Assembly (NCBI GenBank): GCA_010094025.1
Contig: ML991789.1
Location: 1 to 64,000 of the forward strand
Source of the DNA: Viridothelium virens
Taxonomy: Eukaryota > Ascomycota > Dothideomycetes > Trypetheliales > Trypetheliaceae
Length of the DNA: 64,000 nt
Direction of reading: 5' to 3'
Under the pieces are notes generated by a model. The model searched no databases. It worked only from the letters and a program-made list of their open reading frames with translations, and was not told the origin of the DNA. Shown in pieces: positions 10,096-20,998 of the stretch. Numbering within the stretch: the first letter of the stretch is position 1; the number at the start of each line of letters is the position of its first letter. Position numbers and translations under genes: made by a program.

Positions 10096-10728
10096 CTAAT
10101 TTGCTGGTAACTCGACGGGCATGGACGTGTCATGAGCATGACTGCATTTCGATGGCATGCTCGGTGCTGCTTCGAGTTCGCTGACTTTCTTCACAGACTG
10201 TGCCTCCGGTCTTACCGTCGGGACAGCAGTGTTGCCCCAAACGGCAAGCATCGTACCTTCTGAGCCGGCTGGTACTTGGTCGGGAGCCTGGGGATCCATC
10301 TGCTGGAGCAATTTGGAACGCCAGTAAAAAAACAAAGCGATTACAATGAATACTAGGAACAAGATGGTTCCAACCGTAATGCCAGAAAATGGAGCTGACG
10401 ATGGTCCAACGCTATGGTAAGATGATGGTGAAGCTGGTAGAGCTGTTGTATTGCTTGACGCATCGGGCAACCATGTATTCGGAGCCTCCGTCGACGTGTA
10501 AGTAGTCGATTCCGATAGGATGGTTGTCAATCCGGTTGTCAAGGTTGTGGAAGGGCTCGATTCCAGCGATGTCGAGGTTGGCCCACTATATGGTAGCCCA
10601 ACTGCTGCAGTCGATGTTTTGATGCTGCCTGTCGTATGGTCTGCAACACCTAGCTTTAATGAAGACAAGGAAGCGTCCAGAACTCGTGTGAAAAGTCCAA
10701 TCAGGCCGACACATATCTTCAAAACCAT
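10096..10728 (-). CDS. Small single-pass membrane protein with Ser/Thr-rich ectodomain
   Basis: One exon, 210 aa. It has an N-terminal hydrophobic signal (MVLKICVGLIGLF), a Ser/Thr/Pro-rich ectodomain of about 95 residues likely to be O-mannosylated, one transmembrane helix around 116-136 (ITVGTILFLVFIVIALFFYW) and a cytoplasmic tail of about 70 residues. The plan recalls fungal Mid2/Wsc-like wall sensors, but no Wsc Cys domain or Mid2 motif is visible, so no function is given. It lies 3 kb from the DUF7707 membrane protein, which has a similar topology. Confidence 0.62.
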   Translation of the reverse strand: MVLKICVGLIGLFTRVLDASLSSLKLGVADHTTGSIKTSTAAVGLPYSGPTSTSLESSPSTTLTTGLTTILSESTTYTSTEAPNTWLPDASSNTTALPASPSSYHSVGPSSAPFSGITVGTILFLVFIVIALFFYWRSKLLQQMDPQAPDQVPAGSEGTMLAVWGNTAVPTVRPEAQSVKKVSELEAAPSMPSKCSHAHDTSMPVELPAN

Positions 10729-12159
10729 GCTTGCTGCACATTCGACGCCTCACAAACAAAGCCTCAGCAAGTCAGGGCAACAAGCTACTGCCAGGTCAGC
10801 ACTCGTCATCCCTCTTATATCAGCCGATCGAGCGCTTTCCCCGGGTCCATGCATCGTGTAGCATTGTACAGCGACAAGCATTCTGTCTTACTATTGGATC
10901 AGCCTTGAACCAGAGGTATCATATGGACGACATACATTGTCCGATGTGTTTGCTTCGTGCAATTTGAGGCTACTAAACAAAAGCCGTTAACAAGAAGTTC
11001 TACCTGCGGCCTACCTTCATGACGTATATACTATACGCTCAAAGACCCTTGAGGCAAGCGGCGAGGGAGTCAGGGAGGATTTAATTTGCAACATTCGACC
11101 AATTTCGATTGACCGGGTTCATTCAAGGCGGGCAGGGTGTTAGCAGAGTCAAGTAGTAGGAGTTTGCGTAAGATATAAGAGCCAGGACGTTCTACTGAAA
11201 GTTTTTGCGCGAAAAAGTTGAGCAAATACGATACGTGGGAAGGAAGCATTGCGAACAAAGAAGAGATCGGGGTGCTGAATCTGGAAATCCCGTAGCAGAG
11301 TCCTCAGTAGGTCAGAGACTCCAATCCAGTCAGCCATGCATTTTTACTCTGACGGCTTCATACAAGAGCGAAGTTCCACAGAGTATCGGCGCTCCCGTTA
11401 TCGCCGCTCGATGGATAGTGAGCTGGCTCAGTGTCGTACGCGATCTCTTCAGTGACGTACGAGCCATCAGATATAAGGTATGTAGTCGATACATGTCGAC
11501 AATGTAGCTTCTGCCGTCATTGATATTGGCATCCCTTTCTGGAAGGACTGAGATCAGGTTCCAGGGCTGCATATAAGCTAGCCTAGCTAAGTAAGGATAC
11601 GGGCTGGAGCGTGCGCGATCAGCGTTCTTGCATTTTGCACTCCGAACTCACCTGCATCTTCTACTTTAGCCACCCAAGTGAGAAGATACCTACCCAGGAC
11701 TGCGGATCTGCAGCACGATTTGTCGATCGAGACACGCGATAGATCCGCGAATGGCTGAGCAGACGAACAAGAATTCTGCTATATCGAGACAATGTTGGGG
11801 CATTGTCACCCCTTAGGGAGGCAAGAACTTTGCGCCTACGAGCTTCACGTTCTTACCTACTCTAATGCATCGATGGTCGGAACATTTGCGATGATAATGG
11901 CATGGGTCCGTACCTCGGCGATCAACGCCAGGCATTTACCGCGTATGCACTGCTTGCGTTAGTTGTACTCTAAAGCATCGTACGACTAAGGCATGATAAT
12001 GTAGGTCGTCCGCTTGTCCTTTGATACAGTAGTGCTCACCTACTTACCTACTTATCCATCAATTCTTCCCTCCTCAGAGCCAGAGCTGCTCAGCGATCAT
12101 CTCGTTTGCTTTCTCTGCTCCTGTCAGATCTCGCTGCTGCTACGATTAAGATTTCGACG
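10729..12159. other. Long divergent intergenic region upstream of the permease
   Basis: About 1.4 kb with no supported gene. Short frames at 11070-11572 overlap on both strands and show no motif. The part nearest the permease contains GATA sites (separate entry) and a pyrimidine-rich leader. Confidence 0.45.
11893..12056. promoter_or_regulatory. Cluster of GATA motifs upstream of the NCS1 permease
   Basis: GATAA occurs at 11893-11897 and 11995-11999, GATA at 12023-12026 and TTATC at 12052-12056, 104 to 267 bp before the permease ATG. In ascomycetes AreA/NIT2 binds such sites to switch on nitrogen-scavenging permeases. The motifs are short, so chance occurrence is possible. Confidence 0.35.
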
Positions 12160-13853
12160 ATGGATTTTTCCATTCGCTCCAGCGATCGAAAGAGACCTAC
12201 TCATGATGTTGAGAAGCTTGACGTAAAAAGCTCAGTCACCGACATAAACCCCCTAAAAAGCTGCCTTCAGGACCAAACAGTCCAGCAGGCTGGCCCGTCT
12301 ACCAGCGCGCTCGCCGCCGCCGCACCGCCGTCAGCCCAGCCAAACAGATTGGTCAGGTGGAACGCCAGAATAGAGAGCCTGGCAGGTTTGGAGGCTCGCG
12401 GAATATCGCCTGTGCTACCAGATGAGAAGCACGATATTGAGCCTGTTGGATATCTGCAAATGTTCACGCTCTGGTTTGGTAAGGAAATTATCCCTCTAGA
12501 ACTGGTCTACTCCTAGGGTTTCTGGTACCATTTCGTACTAATAAGATCTTAGGGATGAATCTTTGCAGTATCAACTTGGTCGTGGGCTTCCTTGGACCTC
12601 TGATATACAATCTAGGTTGGGTAGACAGTGTCTGTATCTCGATTTTTGCGATCGCTCTATCAGCCTGTGGGCCAGCCTATATCGCCACCTTTGGACCGTC
12701 AAGCGGACTCCGGACAATGGTTCTTGGCCGATTCTTCATGGGTCACTGGCCGGCCAAGCTGGCCTGCTTACTGAATGTCATCATGCAGACCGGTTGGGGA
12801 TTCATCTGCGCAATCATTGCTGGACAGATGTTGTCAGCGGTCAATGGTGGAAGTATGACCATTGCAGTTGGCTGCATTGTTGGCGCCCTTGGAATTGGCT
12901 TGCTAGCTACCTTTGGTATTGCGGCACTTCACATATACGAGCGCTATGCCTGGATCCCGCAGTTGATTGCCTTGTTCACTCTGATTGGTTCTTCTGGCCG
13001 CAGCTGGGACACCTCTTTGGCCTCCATTGGAGATTCACGTACCATCAATGCAAATCGGTGCTGCTTTTTCACTATCCAGATCTCCATCCTCATTGGCTAC
13101 TCTGCCATCAGTTCTGACTTTTACGTCTACTGTCCTGTTAGGACCAGTCGGAAGCTTACCTTCTTGACCACCTGGTTAGGCCTCTGGACATCTACAGCGT
13201 TCGTGAATCTCGTCGGCATCGGCATTGCCACTGGTGTATCATCCAATGCTGCCTGGACTGAAGCCTACTCCATCTCTTCTGGCGCGCTGCTTGCAGCCTG
13301 TTATGAAGGTCTTGGTGGATTTGGTAGCTTCTGCGCCGTCATTCTTGCATTAGGTGCCATACAAAATAATGCTCCTGCTACGTACGTCGCAGCCCTGAGC
13401 ATTCAGACACTTGGTACATATGCTAGAAAGGTGCCACGCTGGGCGTGGTCCCTATTCCTGATGGTCATCGAACTCGTGTGCTCTGTTGCCGGTCGAAATA
13501 GCTTGTTCAATATCTTCGAGGATTTTCTTCCGATAATGACGTATTGGGTCTGCCCGTGGCTGACCATAGCTGTGGAGGAGCACCTGTTATTCCACGTATT
13601 GCGAGGTGTCACGTTTGACTGGACTGCCTGGGAAGATTCCAAACGATTGCCGGTTGGAGCTGCTGCACTGGTGGCGTGGCTCGTGGGATGGGCAGGCGCC
13701 ATCATCGGCATGGCCCAAGTCTGGTACACTGGGCCAGTGGCTTTGACCATAGGTGGAACAGGAGGCGATATTGGAGCATGGCTGTCTATCGCCTTTGCGG
13801 GGGTAGTCTATCCACCGCTGAGGTACATAGAAATACGACGATTTGGACGGTAG
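12160..13853 (+). CDS. NCS1-family purine-cytosine (nucleobase) permease, Fcy2-like
   Basis: Two exons, 12160-12478 and 12553-13853, with a 74-bp intron, give 539 aa. A hydrophilic N-terminus of about 95 residues precedes the transporter core, which begins at LQMFTLWFGMNLCSINLVVG, the NCS1 TM1 signature, and continues through some 12 hydrophobic segments. GPLIYNLGWVDS, HIYERYAWIPQLI and FFMGHWPAKL match the Fcy2 group. These proteins carry cytosine, adenine, guanine or hypoxanthine with protons across the plasma membrane. The start at 12160 was chosen over the in-frame ATG at 12106 because it lacks the extra hydrophobic leader; either is possible. Which nucleobase is carried cannot be read from sequence. 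Confidence 0.88.
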
Positions 13854-13935
13854 AGAAAGCAGCAGAGAGTCACGGGTATTAATTCAAGCTTCTTTACAAG
13901 TAAAATGCACTGTGCGTACTAGACTATCCATCGGT

Positions 13936-14739
13936 TTACTTGACGATGTCAAGCAATCCGTAATGCGGGAGAACTTTGTATGTTTCGACTTCTTCTGTAG
14001 TAGCACCTCCATTCCTTTCTTCTCCGTACTTACTCGGACTCTCCATGAAATCGTCTGGTACACGAGTAATACTCCACTTCAGCTGTCCATGCAATCCGCC
14101 GTTCCGAGCAGCAACTTCCCATGCGCTCTTCTGCAAATGATAGTTGTCAAAGTCTAGATCTCCAGCCGTTGTAGTTGAATGACAATGACAATAAACTCCC
14201 TCTTCGACCTTTTCATTTATGGATCCAATTAGACCACCTGACCCGAACGGGAGGGGCCTAATTCTCCTTTCCTCCTCGACGAATGATGCCGGGTCATCTG
14301 TTGGAGGTGGTGTAACCGCGACAAAATGTCCTCCGTCCTTCAAATTGAGCGAAATGTTTCGATACATATCCACCATGTCTCTGCTACTCGCTGCGTAGTT
14401 CAGGAGCCAAGCGCCGAATACAAGGTCGAAAGGTCCGCCTTCAAAGACCATCGGCTTTGAGCAATCTGCCTCGATGAAGTTGATCCTCTTATCATTGCCA
14501 CTTAGAGTTCGTGCTTCTTGCAGCATAGCGGAAGACACGTCAACTCCAACGACTTTCTTTGCGCCCCAGTGTAAGAAAGATCGAGAATAGAAGCCAGACC
14601 CACAAGCTAGTTCAAGCACGTTCGCATCATGTATGAGGGGCAGGACTATCTCGCGGATGTTCACCCGCTCAAGAATCGCTATAGTCGATTTGCGCAACTC
14701 GTCGTACGGTGCTTGAACTTGATTATACTGAGTCGACAT
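13936..14739 (-). CDS. Class I SAM-dependent methyltransferase
   Basis: One exon, 267 aa from the ATG at 14739; the open frame extends about 60 codons further but that part has no domain and lies in promoter-like DNA. Motif I is VLELACGSGFYSR (41-53), followed by the acidic end of strand 2 (VVGVDVS), INFIEADCSKP (motif II region) and FDLVFGAWLLNY (motif III). These define the SAM-binding Rossmann fold of small-molecule methyltransferases (Methyltransf_11/25 type). The C-terminal half is substrate-specific and I cannot assign the acceptor. It is convergent with the permease, 82 bp away, and not clearly part of a cluster. Confidence 0.8.
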   Translation of the reverse strand: MSTQYNQVQAPYDELRKSTIAILERVNIREIVLPLIHDANVLELACGSGFYSRSFLHWGAKKVVGVDVSSAMLQEARTLSGNDKRINFIEADCSKPMVFEGGPFDLVFGAWLLNYAASSRDMVDMYRNISLNLKDGGHFVAVTPPPTDDPASFVEEERRIRPLPFGSGGLIGSINEKVEEGVYCHCHSTTTAGDLDFDNYHLQKSAWEVAARNGGLHGQLKWSITRVPDDFMESPSKYGEERNGGATTEEVETYKVLPHYGLLDIVK

Positions 14740-15070
14740 CTTCTTGAAAGAAGATAGCAAAAAAATGGTACGAGTACAACACTGTCGGCGTTGTGTGTTG
14801 GACCTCAAGATTGTACGTGGTGAATTCCGGGGACTGACCGGAATATTCAAGAATCGGGGGTAGCCGTTAATTGCTATGCATTTCTGGGGCAAGGCTGGCG
14901 CAAATGCAATAGTCATGGTCAACTTCTGTTCAACGAAGCTCGATAAAGAGCATCACTGTAGAATGGTTGCTGTATTGAAGTCTATAGATTCAGAACCGAA
15001 GCCCATTAAGTCATATCCATATACAGCTTTTCCTCACGCAGCCAAGCCAAGCTAAGCCAAACAACTAAAC
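14740..15070. other. Intergenic, tandem minus-strand genes
   Basis: Upstream of the methyltransferase and downstream of the carrier. It holds a short CCAAGCCAAG/CTAAGCCAAA direct repeat near 15043-15061. Nothing else is seen. Confidence 0.4.
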
Positions 15071-16287
15071 TTAATGACCTCCAGTTGTTGGAAGCTAGAA
15101 ATCATGTCAGTCGTCTTCGTGGAGAATGCAAACAAGTCTTGATGTCGGCTTTGGAATACAATGCGTAGAGAAGTAAACTCACCCCAAGATAAACTTTGAA
15201 GGAATCGTAGATGAGCCATTGGAAGGCTGTAAGCGTGCCAATCATGACAATTCGGACGCCCAAGCCGTTCCAGAGCCCCGTGAAACCGATGTTGCCGTAA
15301 ATGCGAGACATGGCCGAAAGTGCAGATTCACCGGCTGGGAACGTTCGTTAGTCATCGGCTGTGAATCTCGAAGTGTGAGAAGGCCCTCTCAAACTGGCGT
15401 AGACTCACCTTTCCGATCCGAATTCAATTTCGACACCATGACATCAGCCGGATGGCTGACAACCGCACACCCAATTCCCGCAATGTACCCTCCAAGAAAA
15501 CTCACTCCAGTCTGTTGCAATGAATTGTAGCTCTCCTTCGGCTTCCCTAACGTCCGGTAGATCTGCGCCACGGCTTCCTCAAACGTCGCAAACTTCACCA
15601 TTGTATACGGAATTTGCCTCCCCCACAGTGGATATAATCCCTTGTACAATCCCGAAATCCCCTCCTGCGCCACCACCTTACTCCATCCTTCCCTCAGATT
15701 GTGTGCATAGGGGGGCAGCGTCGTCTGCATGCGCACCTTGATCGCCTCCCAAGGACACAACGCAAGGTCGGCGAGGAACTCGGCTGACGCGCTCGCGGCA
15801 AGGTAGACGACGGTTTTGTTGGTGTTGGGGAACCAGCGGTCGCCGTAGAAATACTTGAAGACCTCGTAGAAGCCATACTTCCCAGCGCCCTGAAAACTGT
15901 AGCCGATAAAGGTCGGAGACCAGCCGAAGAAGACGCCCCGGACGCCTTCTGCGCGATAGATGCTAGACCAGGCGGAGAGGTTGGATGTGTATATTTTCGG
16001 GTCGACTTGGCGGCGGCATTTGACGAGGTCGAGGGGAGTGACGGAAGTGTGAGTGGGGCCGCAAGCTAAGGGAAGAAGAGTCGGTGGGTTAGCAATTGCG
16101 AATCCAGGTATGGACGAGGTAGGACAGGGACAGGATTAAGGCTGAATTGACCATATGGTGGAAGGTAGTGGAGAAAGAGCATACCGATGATTCCGCCTAA
16201 CGTGCAAGCACCAAAATATGTGCCTGAGAAGAGCTCGATTTGGTTCTTGGAACCGGGCGCTTTCAACTTTTGCTGCTGCCCCGCCAT
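15071..16287 (-). CDS. Mitochondrial phosphate carrier (SLC25; MIR1/PIC2 type)
   Basis: Four exons, 16287-16185, 16065-15409, 15334-15183 and 15094-15071, give 311 aa, the usual length. Introns are 119, 74 and 88 bp. The last exon codes only seven residues (LPTTGGH), the conserved end of fungal carriers of this type. Three mitochondrial-carrier repeats show the signature P-x-[DE]-x-x-[KR]: [21 protein letters not shown] and the degenerate [30 protein letters not shown] and [14 protein letters not shown] are hallmarks of the phosphate carrier subfamily (SLC25A3). It imports phosphate (and in this family possibly copper) across the inner mitochondrial membrane for ATP synthesis. Confidence 0.93.
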
Positions 16288-17147
16288 GTTGTCTGCTTGC
16301 CTTGAGCCTCAATTGAAGCAATTGAAAGAATTCAGGCACTTCAAAGCACCAATTGAAGAGAATGCTTAGGAGAGAAGCGGAAGAGGAGCTTTGAAGAGAC
16401 GACAGAGATGTGTCAGCAGCAATTGGAGCAGGGCAGAGTCTTGTTAAGCAAGCTTAAATGCATGGGTGGCATAGCCAGTGATAGCTTTGGCTGGGAAAGC
16501 GGCAAGGTTTGCCGATTGCGTCCTATCAGTGTCGTCTCCCCCATGACGTAGGAGCATCAACAACGCCTTCCGGATGGGCCGGAGCTGGCGCCGCACTTCC
16601 GCTTGGAAACCGTTATCTCACCACGAGCCGCACCTCTTCACAGGCTTGACAGGGTCGTGAGGGTCAGGATGTATTCCTTAAAGACCGGGCTCGCCGAATC
16701 TCGGTCTCAACAGGAGATTACACCGTATGGAGCTGCGCTGATCCTGCACAGAATTTTCTGATCTTGTGTTTCACACGAGTCGAGAGCTACTCTACCTCAA
16801 TTGACGAAGTTACCGGGATTCACCGGCTGTCTTACATGGAAATGCTCAGCTCCTCCAGCTCGGGCACTCTGGAGCGGTATTTAATGTTTCGAATCTTAGT
16901 CCTACGTTAGTACTCTTGAAAGTTGAACGTGGGATGGGAACCTATGGGCTGAACTGGACGTTATGCACTCTCGTTTAAATTTAAATGAAGCGCATTGACA
17001 TTCTTGATTAACCTTCGTACAGTCCCATGTATACGATATTGAATCCAATAGTGAATCCAAATTGCGAGTCAGATATCTACAGCATACAGCCCAGCTGATA
17101 CTAAGAAGTGGCAAATTTGGATGCGAAGTTTTCCGTTTCTTCTCTTC
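16288..17147. other. Intergenic, tandem minus-strand genes
   Basis: Carrier promoter and 3' flank of the secreted protein gene. It contains a small palindromic TTTAAATTTAAA at about 16975-16986. No gene supported. Confidence 0.4.
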
Positions 17148-17639
17148 CTAACCTCCTTTCTTTTCTTTATTCACCTTACCCGTACTCGGATCAAATCCAT
17201 CAGGAGGCATCCACGTGGGACTGTCCCCATTAAACGTCATTTTGAAACTAAAGCCGTGGCCCAAGACCTGCCCAATGCTCTGGTATGCAATGACCTGCTG
17301 TTGCCAGTCTTGCTGTGTCTGCCACTCATGCTTCTTGGATTCCAATATCAAGACGCCATCCGTACCATTCGCCTCAAAGAAACAGTCGGGTATGGCGCCA
17401 CTGTGGGGCCCCATCAGAGACTGCTCGAAATTGCGCTTGCCGACGACCATGGTTGTCCAAGGGCCAGCCTTGGCATCTATACGGACGGGACTGTCGGCGA
17501 TAGGATCACGTTTGTTCGCTCGTTGAGAGCGCCAGTATTCGGCGTTGCGGACCAGCTTATTCTCAGCTAGAGTGTCTTCAGCCAGCGTGGTTGAGAAGCC
17601 GACCAGAAGCAGAGTCGCGGCGAGATTTGCAAAATGCAT
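17148..17639 (-). CDS. Small secreted protein of unknown function
   Basis: One exon, 163 aa. Residues 1-20 form a clear signal peptide (MHFANLAATLLLVGFSTTLA) with an Ala cleavage site. The mature part is hydrophilic, Trp/Gln-rich in the middle (HEWQTQQDWQQQVIAYQ) and has only one Cys, so it is not a disulfide-rich effector type. A KR pair near residue 44 (RANKRDP) could be a Kex2 site. It ends in a Lys/Gly-rich tail. I do not recognise the family. The frame, start and signal peptide support a real gene; an unseen intron at the 3' end cannot be excluded. Confidence 0.6.
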   Translation of the reverse strand: MHFANLAATLLLVGFSTTLAEDTLAENKLVRNAEYWRSQRANKRDPIADSPVRIDAKAGPWTTMVVGKRNFEQSLMGPHSGAIPDCFFEANGTDGVLILESKKHEWQTQQDWQQQVIAYQSIGQVLGHGFSFKMTFNGDSPTWMPPDGFDPSTGKVNKEKKGG

Positions 17640-18120
17640 ATGGAGCCTGCGGAGACTTTGAATACAGAAAAGATCAGATCTTATGTGGAAAAGATAAGGT
17701 TTAGATCCAGGTGTTTGATTGAACAGTCATCTGCTAATTGAGACGACGACGACTACTCTACGAGGGATCCGGTGTATTATGCGACCCGCGCAAGGAAGTC
17801 ATGTCTCCACCAAATGTGCATGTCTGGGTCGAGAGTGAGTTTTGTACCACAGAGCTCTTGATACAACAGACTTATACGTCATTCGTCACAAGTGCAGTCT
17901 AATAACACTGAAGTCGGGCCGTTGGTTGGAGTTCCGTAGCGACTGTTGGATAGCATTAGCCATGCTGGTCCGCTATGGTTATCAGCAAAAGCAGAGATCG
18001 CTATGCGGCTACCTTGATGCCCACAGACTGAATGATGCGCTAATCGAGAGTGACTAAAGATCTTGCCTACAGAATGCAAATCTGGATAATTACTCGAAAA
18101 AGGAATATTCACAAGAGAGT
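17640..18120. other. Intergenic upstream of the secreted protein gene
   Basis: Contains the promoter of the small secreted protein. No gene or RNA recognised. Confidence 0.4.
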
Positions 18121-18960
18121 TATGTTTAAGCGCACGGACCCGCTTTTTCGAAGGATACCTCATCAGTGATTAAACATGGAATCGTTCTTCCTCCTCCCAC
18201 ACCCATACTCATCAACTGACTTCGCGGCAAAGTCGAGGTCGATCCATGAAGGAAGTGGAACAACGTATCCAAGAAGTGCCACACTGGCATCTGCAAAAAC
18301 CTTGTGTTCATAAACCTGATTCCCAACCAATAGCGGCATGTCTTGACTGAACTGTCTGTCGTACTAGTATGCTTGAACTCTGACATGCTGGAAAGTTTTT
18401 TGGTACTACGATAGGCAATTTTGCTCGTGAAAGTCCATGAATGCCCATACTTCTCCAGGTACGATCATTTCTTCATATGTATCCCACCATACACTTTATT
18501 ATCATTCGGGAATCGCTCATTGAACAATTGAGTTCTCTTCTACTCATCGAAATCTCCATGGATTTCTTTCAAGTACTTTTCAAGTCCAATAGTCATATCG
18601 CAGAACTATTGGAGATGATTCCGCTCAAGTATCGTAACCTCACGTTCATGATACGGCCTAGTCAATTATATTCCGCCAACGCTACGACCATTCAGAAACA
18701 AGTAGGACTTGCCCGTTCGCTGTGTATATCTTCGATGACATATCGTCTGGCTCAATGGGCAAGCATTTCGCATGCCCTTGCGGGTTTCTCGACTATTCTC
18801 CTTCATCTTTCTCCTTTCCGGTTCATCCAGAACGTAGTGTTTCGTCGACGACCAGTTTTTGTAGTAGTTCTGCTGTCCTTTTCCAGCTTGACGAAGAATC
18901 TCTTCAATCCTTTCGACGTTTTTTATTACCAAGATCTGGATAACATATCATACCATGACT
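18121..18960 (-). pseudogene. Decayed coding tract of unknown origin
   Basis: On the minus strand, stretches of protein-like, Trp-rich text alternate between frames and are cut by many stops: one open piece at 18932-18666, and another ending near 18180 that contains PLLVGNQVYEHKVFADASV. Many breaks are of TGA/TAG type, as expected from C-to-T decay. I do not recognise the parent family; it could be an old host gene or part of an element. No intact product is expected. Confidence is low because such readings can arise by chance. Confidence 0.3.
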
Positions 18961-19388
18961 CCCGGACAGAATAGTATCATTGAATTTTTGATTCTGCCTA
19001 TCTTGGCGGATTTATTATGAAAGAAGATTAACCAGCGGTCTCTACTCAGTTGCCGGTCAGGGGATTGATAGCTAGACAACTCGAAGCCTGGATTGGAAAT
19101 TTGTGATGGCTGTTTTCCTTGTTGTTGTTATCGCTGTCCTTTAGCTGGCTGCCGGCCTCCAGCTCTCCTGGGATCCATTTTGTTTGCTGCCGGTGAATCC
19201 TGCTACAAGTCCAAATAACGACACGATCTGTGCGACATTTTCCCTATGTTCAACACGAGCAATACTAGTATTGAAACACAACAAAAGGAAAAGAAAAAAA
19301 ATTTCTTTTGATAGAACAACAGCCTAACTCCCTAGTCTAGATGAACAAAGGGCCCAAAGAATTCTCCAAAAGATCTCTCGAACATCAG
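18961..19388. other. Intergenic
   Basis: 3' flank of the hydrolase gene. AT-rich run near 19280-19310 (poly-A tract). Nothing else seen. Confidence 0.4.
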
Positions 19389-20293
19389 TCAAAGCCACCG
19401 GCGCAACCATTCCAGGGCCTGCCTCTCTGAGTCTTCCAGGCATTTCCTCTCCTGTGGATCATCTGGATTGCCTCTCACAGCAAATCCATGCCGTCCGGGC
19501 TTGTAGACCTTGTGCTCCATCTCCGGAACCTTTCTTCCGGCTCTCCTGGCGTTCTCGTGAGCCTTCTCCACCTGACCTTTGGTTTCAATCTTCACCCCTA
19601 CATCCTCCAGTCCCCAACCATAACTAACAGGCACGACTAAAGTCTCGACATCATCCGGTATAGTCAGATTGCTCGGATGCATGCCCACCGCTGCATCTAT
19701 AAGCGGCACCTTTTGGCCATCAAGCTCAATCATATTGCGCTCCAGTCCGGCTCGAAAGGCGTATCTGCCACCCCAGCAGAAGCCGACCATACCAATGTTT
19801 TGGCTCCTGGGAGTCGCGAGTCTTAATTTCCGCAAGAAATCGTTACAGACCTTCTCTGTATGCTCCGCCTTGTGCCTCGTCATCCACATCAAAAAGGACG
19901 GCGCCTGAGCAAGCATGCCAGTGTATTTGGACAAGGTTGACTGCTTAGCCGCATCCACCGGGATCAGAACGTCCGCAGCCTTTAGTCCCAAGGGATCACC
20001 CTCAAAGAAGTCTGGGAGGTAGACTAGCCATTCGCCGCTTTTGGCGTAGGCGTCGGCAATGAGTCTGTTATTTGGCAGTGGCAGTCCAAAGACGTCAGAG
20101 TATATTACGACGATGCCTCGCGGGTCAGTGCGGTTGCCGATGACATAGGTATTCAAGCCGTGAATCATTTCTTCCTTGCCTTGGGGTTGGCCATTATGAA
20201 TGCTGCCCTGTAGTAAATTGTGGTCAGCGGAAATCATTGATCAGCACACGATTGAGACGGTACCTTAATGCACTCTTCACATGGGCGACTCAT
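19389..20293 (-). CDS. Dienelactone hydrolase family protein
   Basis: Two exons, 20293-20264 and 20207-19389, with a 56-bp intron, give 282 aa. The 10-residue first exon (MSRPCEECIK) is the conserved N-terminus of fungal members and joins in frame to GSIHNGQPQGK. The alpha/beta hydrolase nucleophile elbow is GFCWGG with Cys at 154, the Cys nucleophile that marks dienelactone hydrolases; the catalytic His is H250 in PGRHGFAVRG. The Asp lies between them and is not pinned down. Substrates of fungal members are mostly unknown (lactones, esters, carboxymethylenebutenolide-like). It faces the Zn2Cys6 regulator across a 705-bp gap. Confidence 0.88.
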
Positions 20294-20998
20294 GGTGGAT
20301 TTGGTTAACTCTGAGGCGGTCAACGAATAAAGTTGCGAGTGTATTGTACACTAGGATTGATTTCTGAAGTGATAGTCTTCTGAGCGTCTGTTCTTAACTC
20401 GGCTATCAGCTACCGCAACCAGTGTTTTATATGCGTGACGCAACGGGCGAGTTGGCCGAGACTGCCGGATCTGTCGCTATGTTTTCGCGCACCCCTCGGG
20501 CTAGATTCAGGCCCTGTTTCGCTTTCTTAGGAGTGCTTCCTGACAACATGAGCTAACTAGATGGCTGTTAGCCACGGTCGGGATAGTGCTTATTGGCTTA
20601 TCTAGGTACTTGGGTACACATACCGCAGGCACGCCGGTGACAGAAAGAACAGTACAGGTGAATGAAACCTGTCTTCTTTCGCAGACCCGTCGAGATCAAA
20701 TTTGAGAAAACATCTAGGCTGTCCAGGTATAGTTCACTCCTCAATGTATTCTATTCTTAATAACAATCTGTTCTTGTGGTACAAATGAATTATTTCAGCT
20801 AAAGATGTACTCCGTACTGGGGCGGCCACTTGATTCTGATAGAGTCCCGCGCAATGTTGGTGCACTCTAGAGTACCCGCGTGCGCAGGCGTGGTAGGCGC
20901 GGCCAGGCTTCGCGACAGAGGACCGGTGGTGGTCCGAAAAGAGCGCGAAGCGTCCCGAGTCCGCCACGACATCAACACCTAATTGCATGTAGCCATTC
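20294..20998. promoter_or_regulatory. Divergent intergenic region, hydrolase / Zn2Cys6 regulator
   Basis: Both genes point outward from this 705-bp gap. It contains the palindromic GTACTCCGTAC at 20807-20817 and a TGACGCAA (AP-1/CRE-like) site near 20437. Control of the hydrolase by the neighbouring regulator is a guess from position. Confidence 0.35.

Noticed and set aside
12563-13117. 184-codon frame inside the permease gene
   Set aside because: Offset frame of an exon with clear membrane segments; His/Trp-rich with no domain.
18441-18974. 177-codon plus-strand frame
   Set aside because: Leu/Ile/Phe-rich without motif; runs antisense to the decayed minus-strand tract and has no convincing start context.
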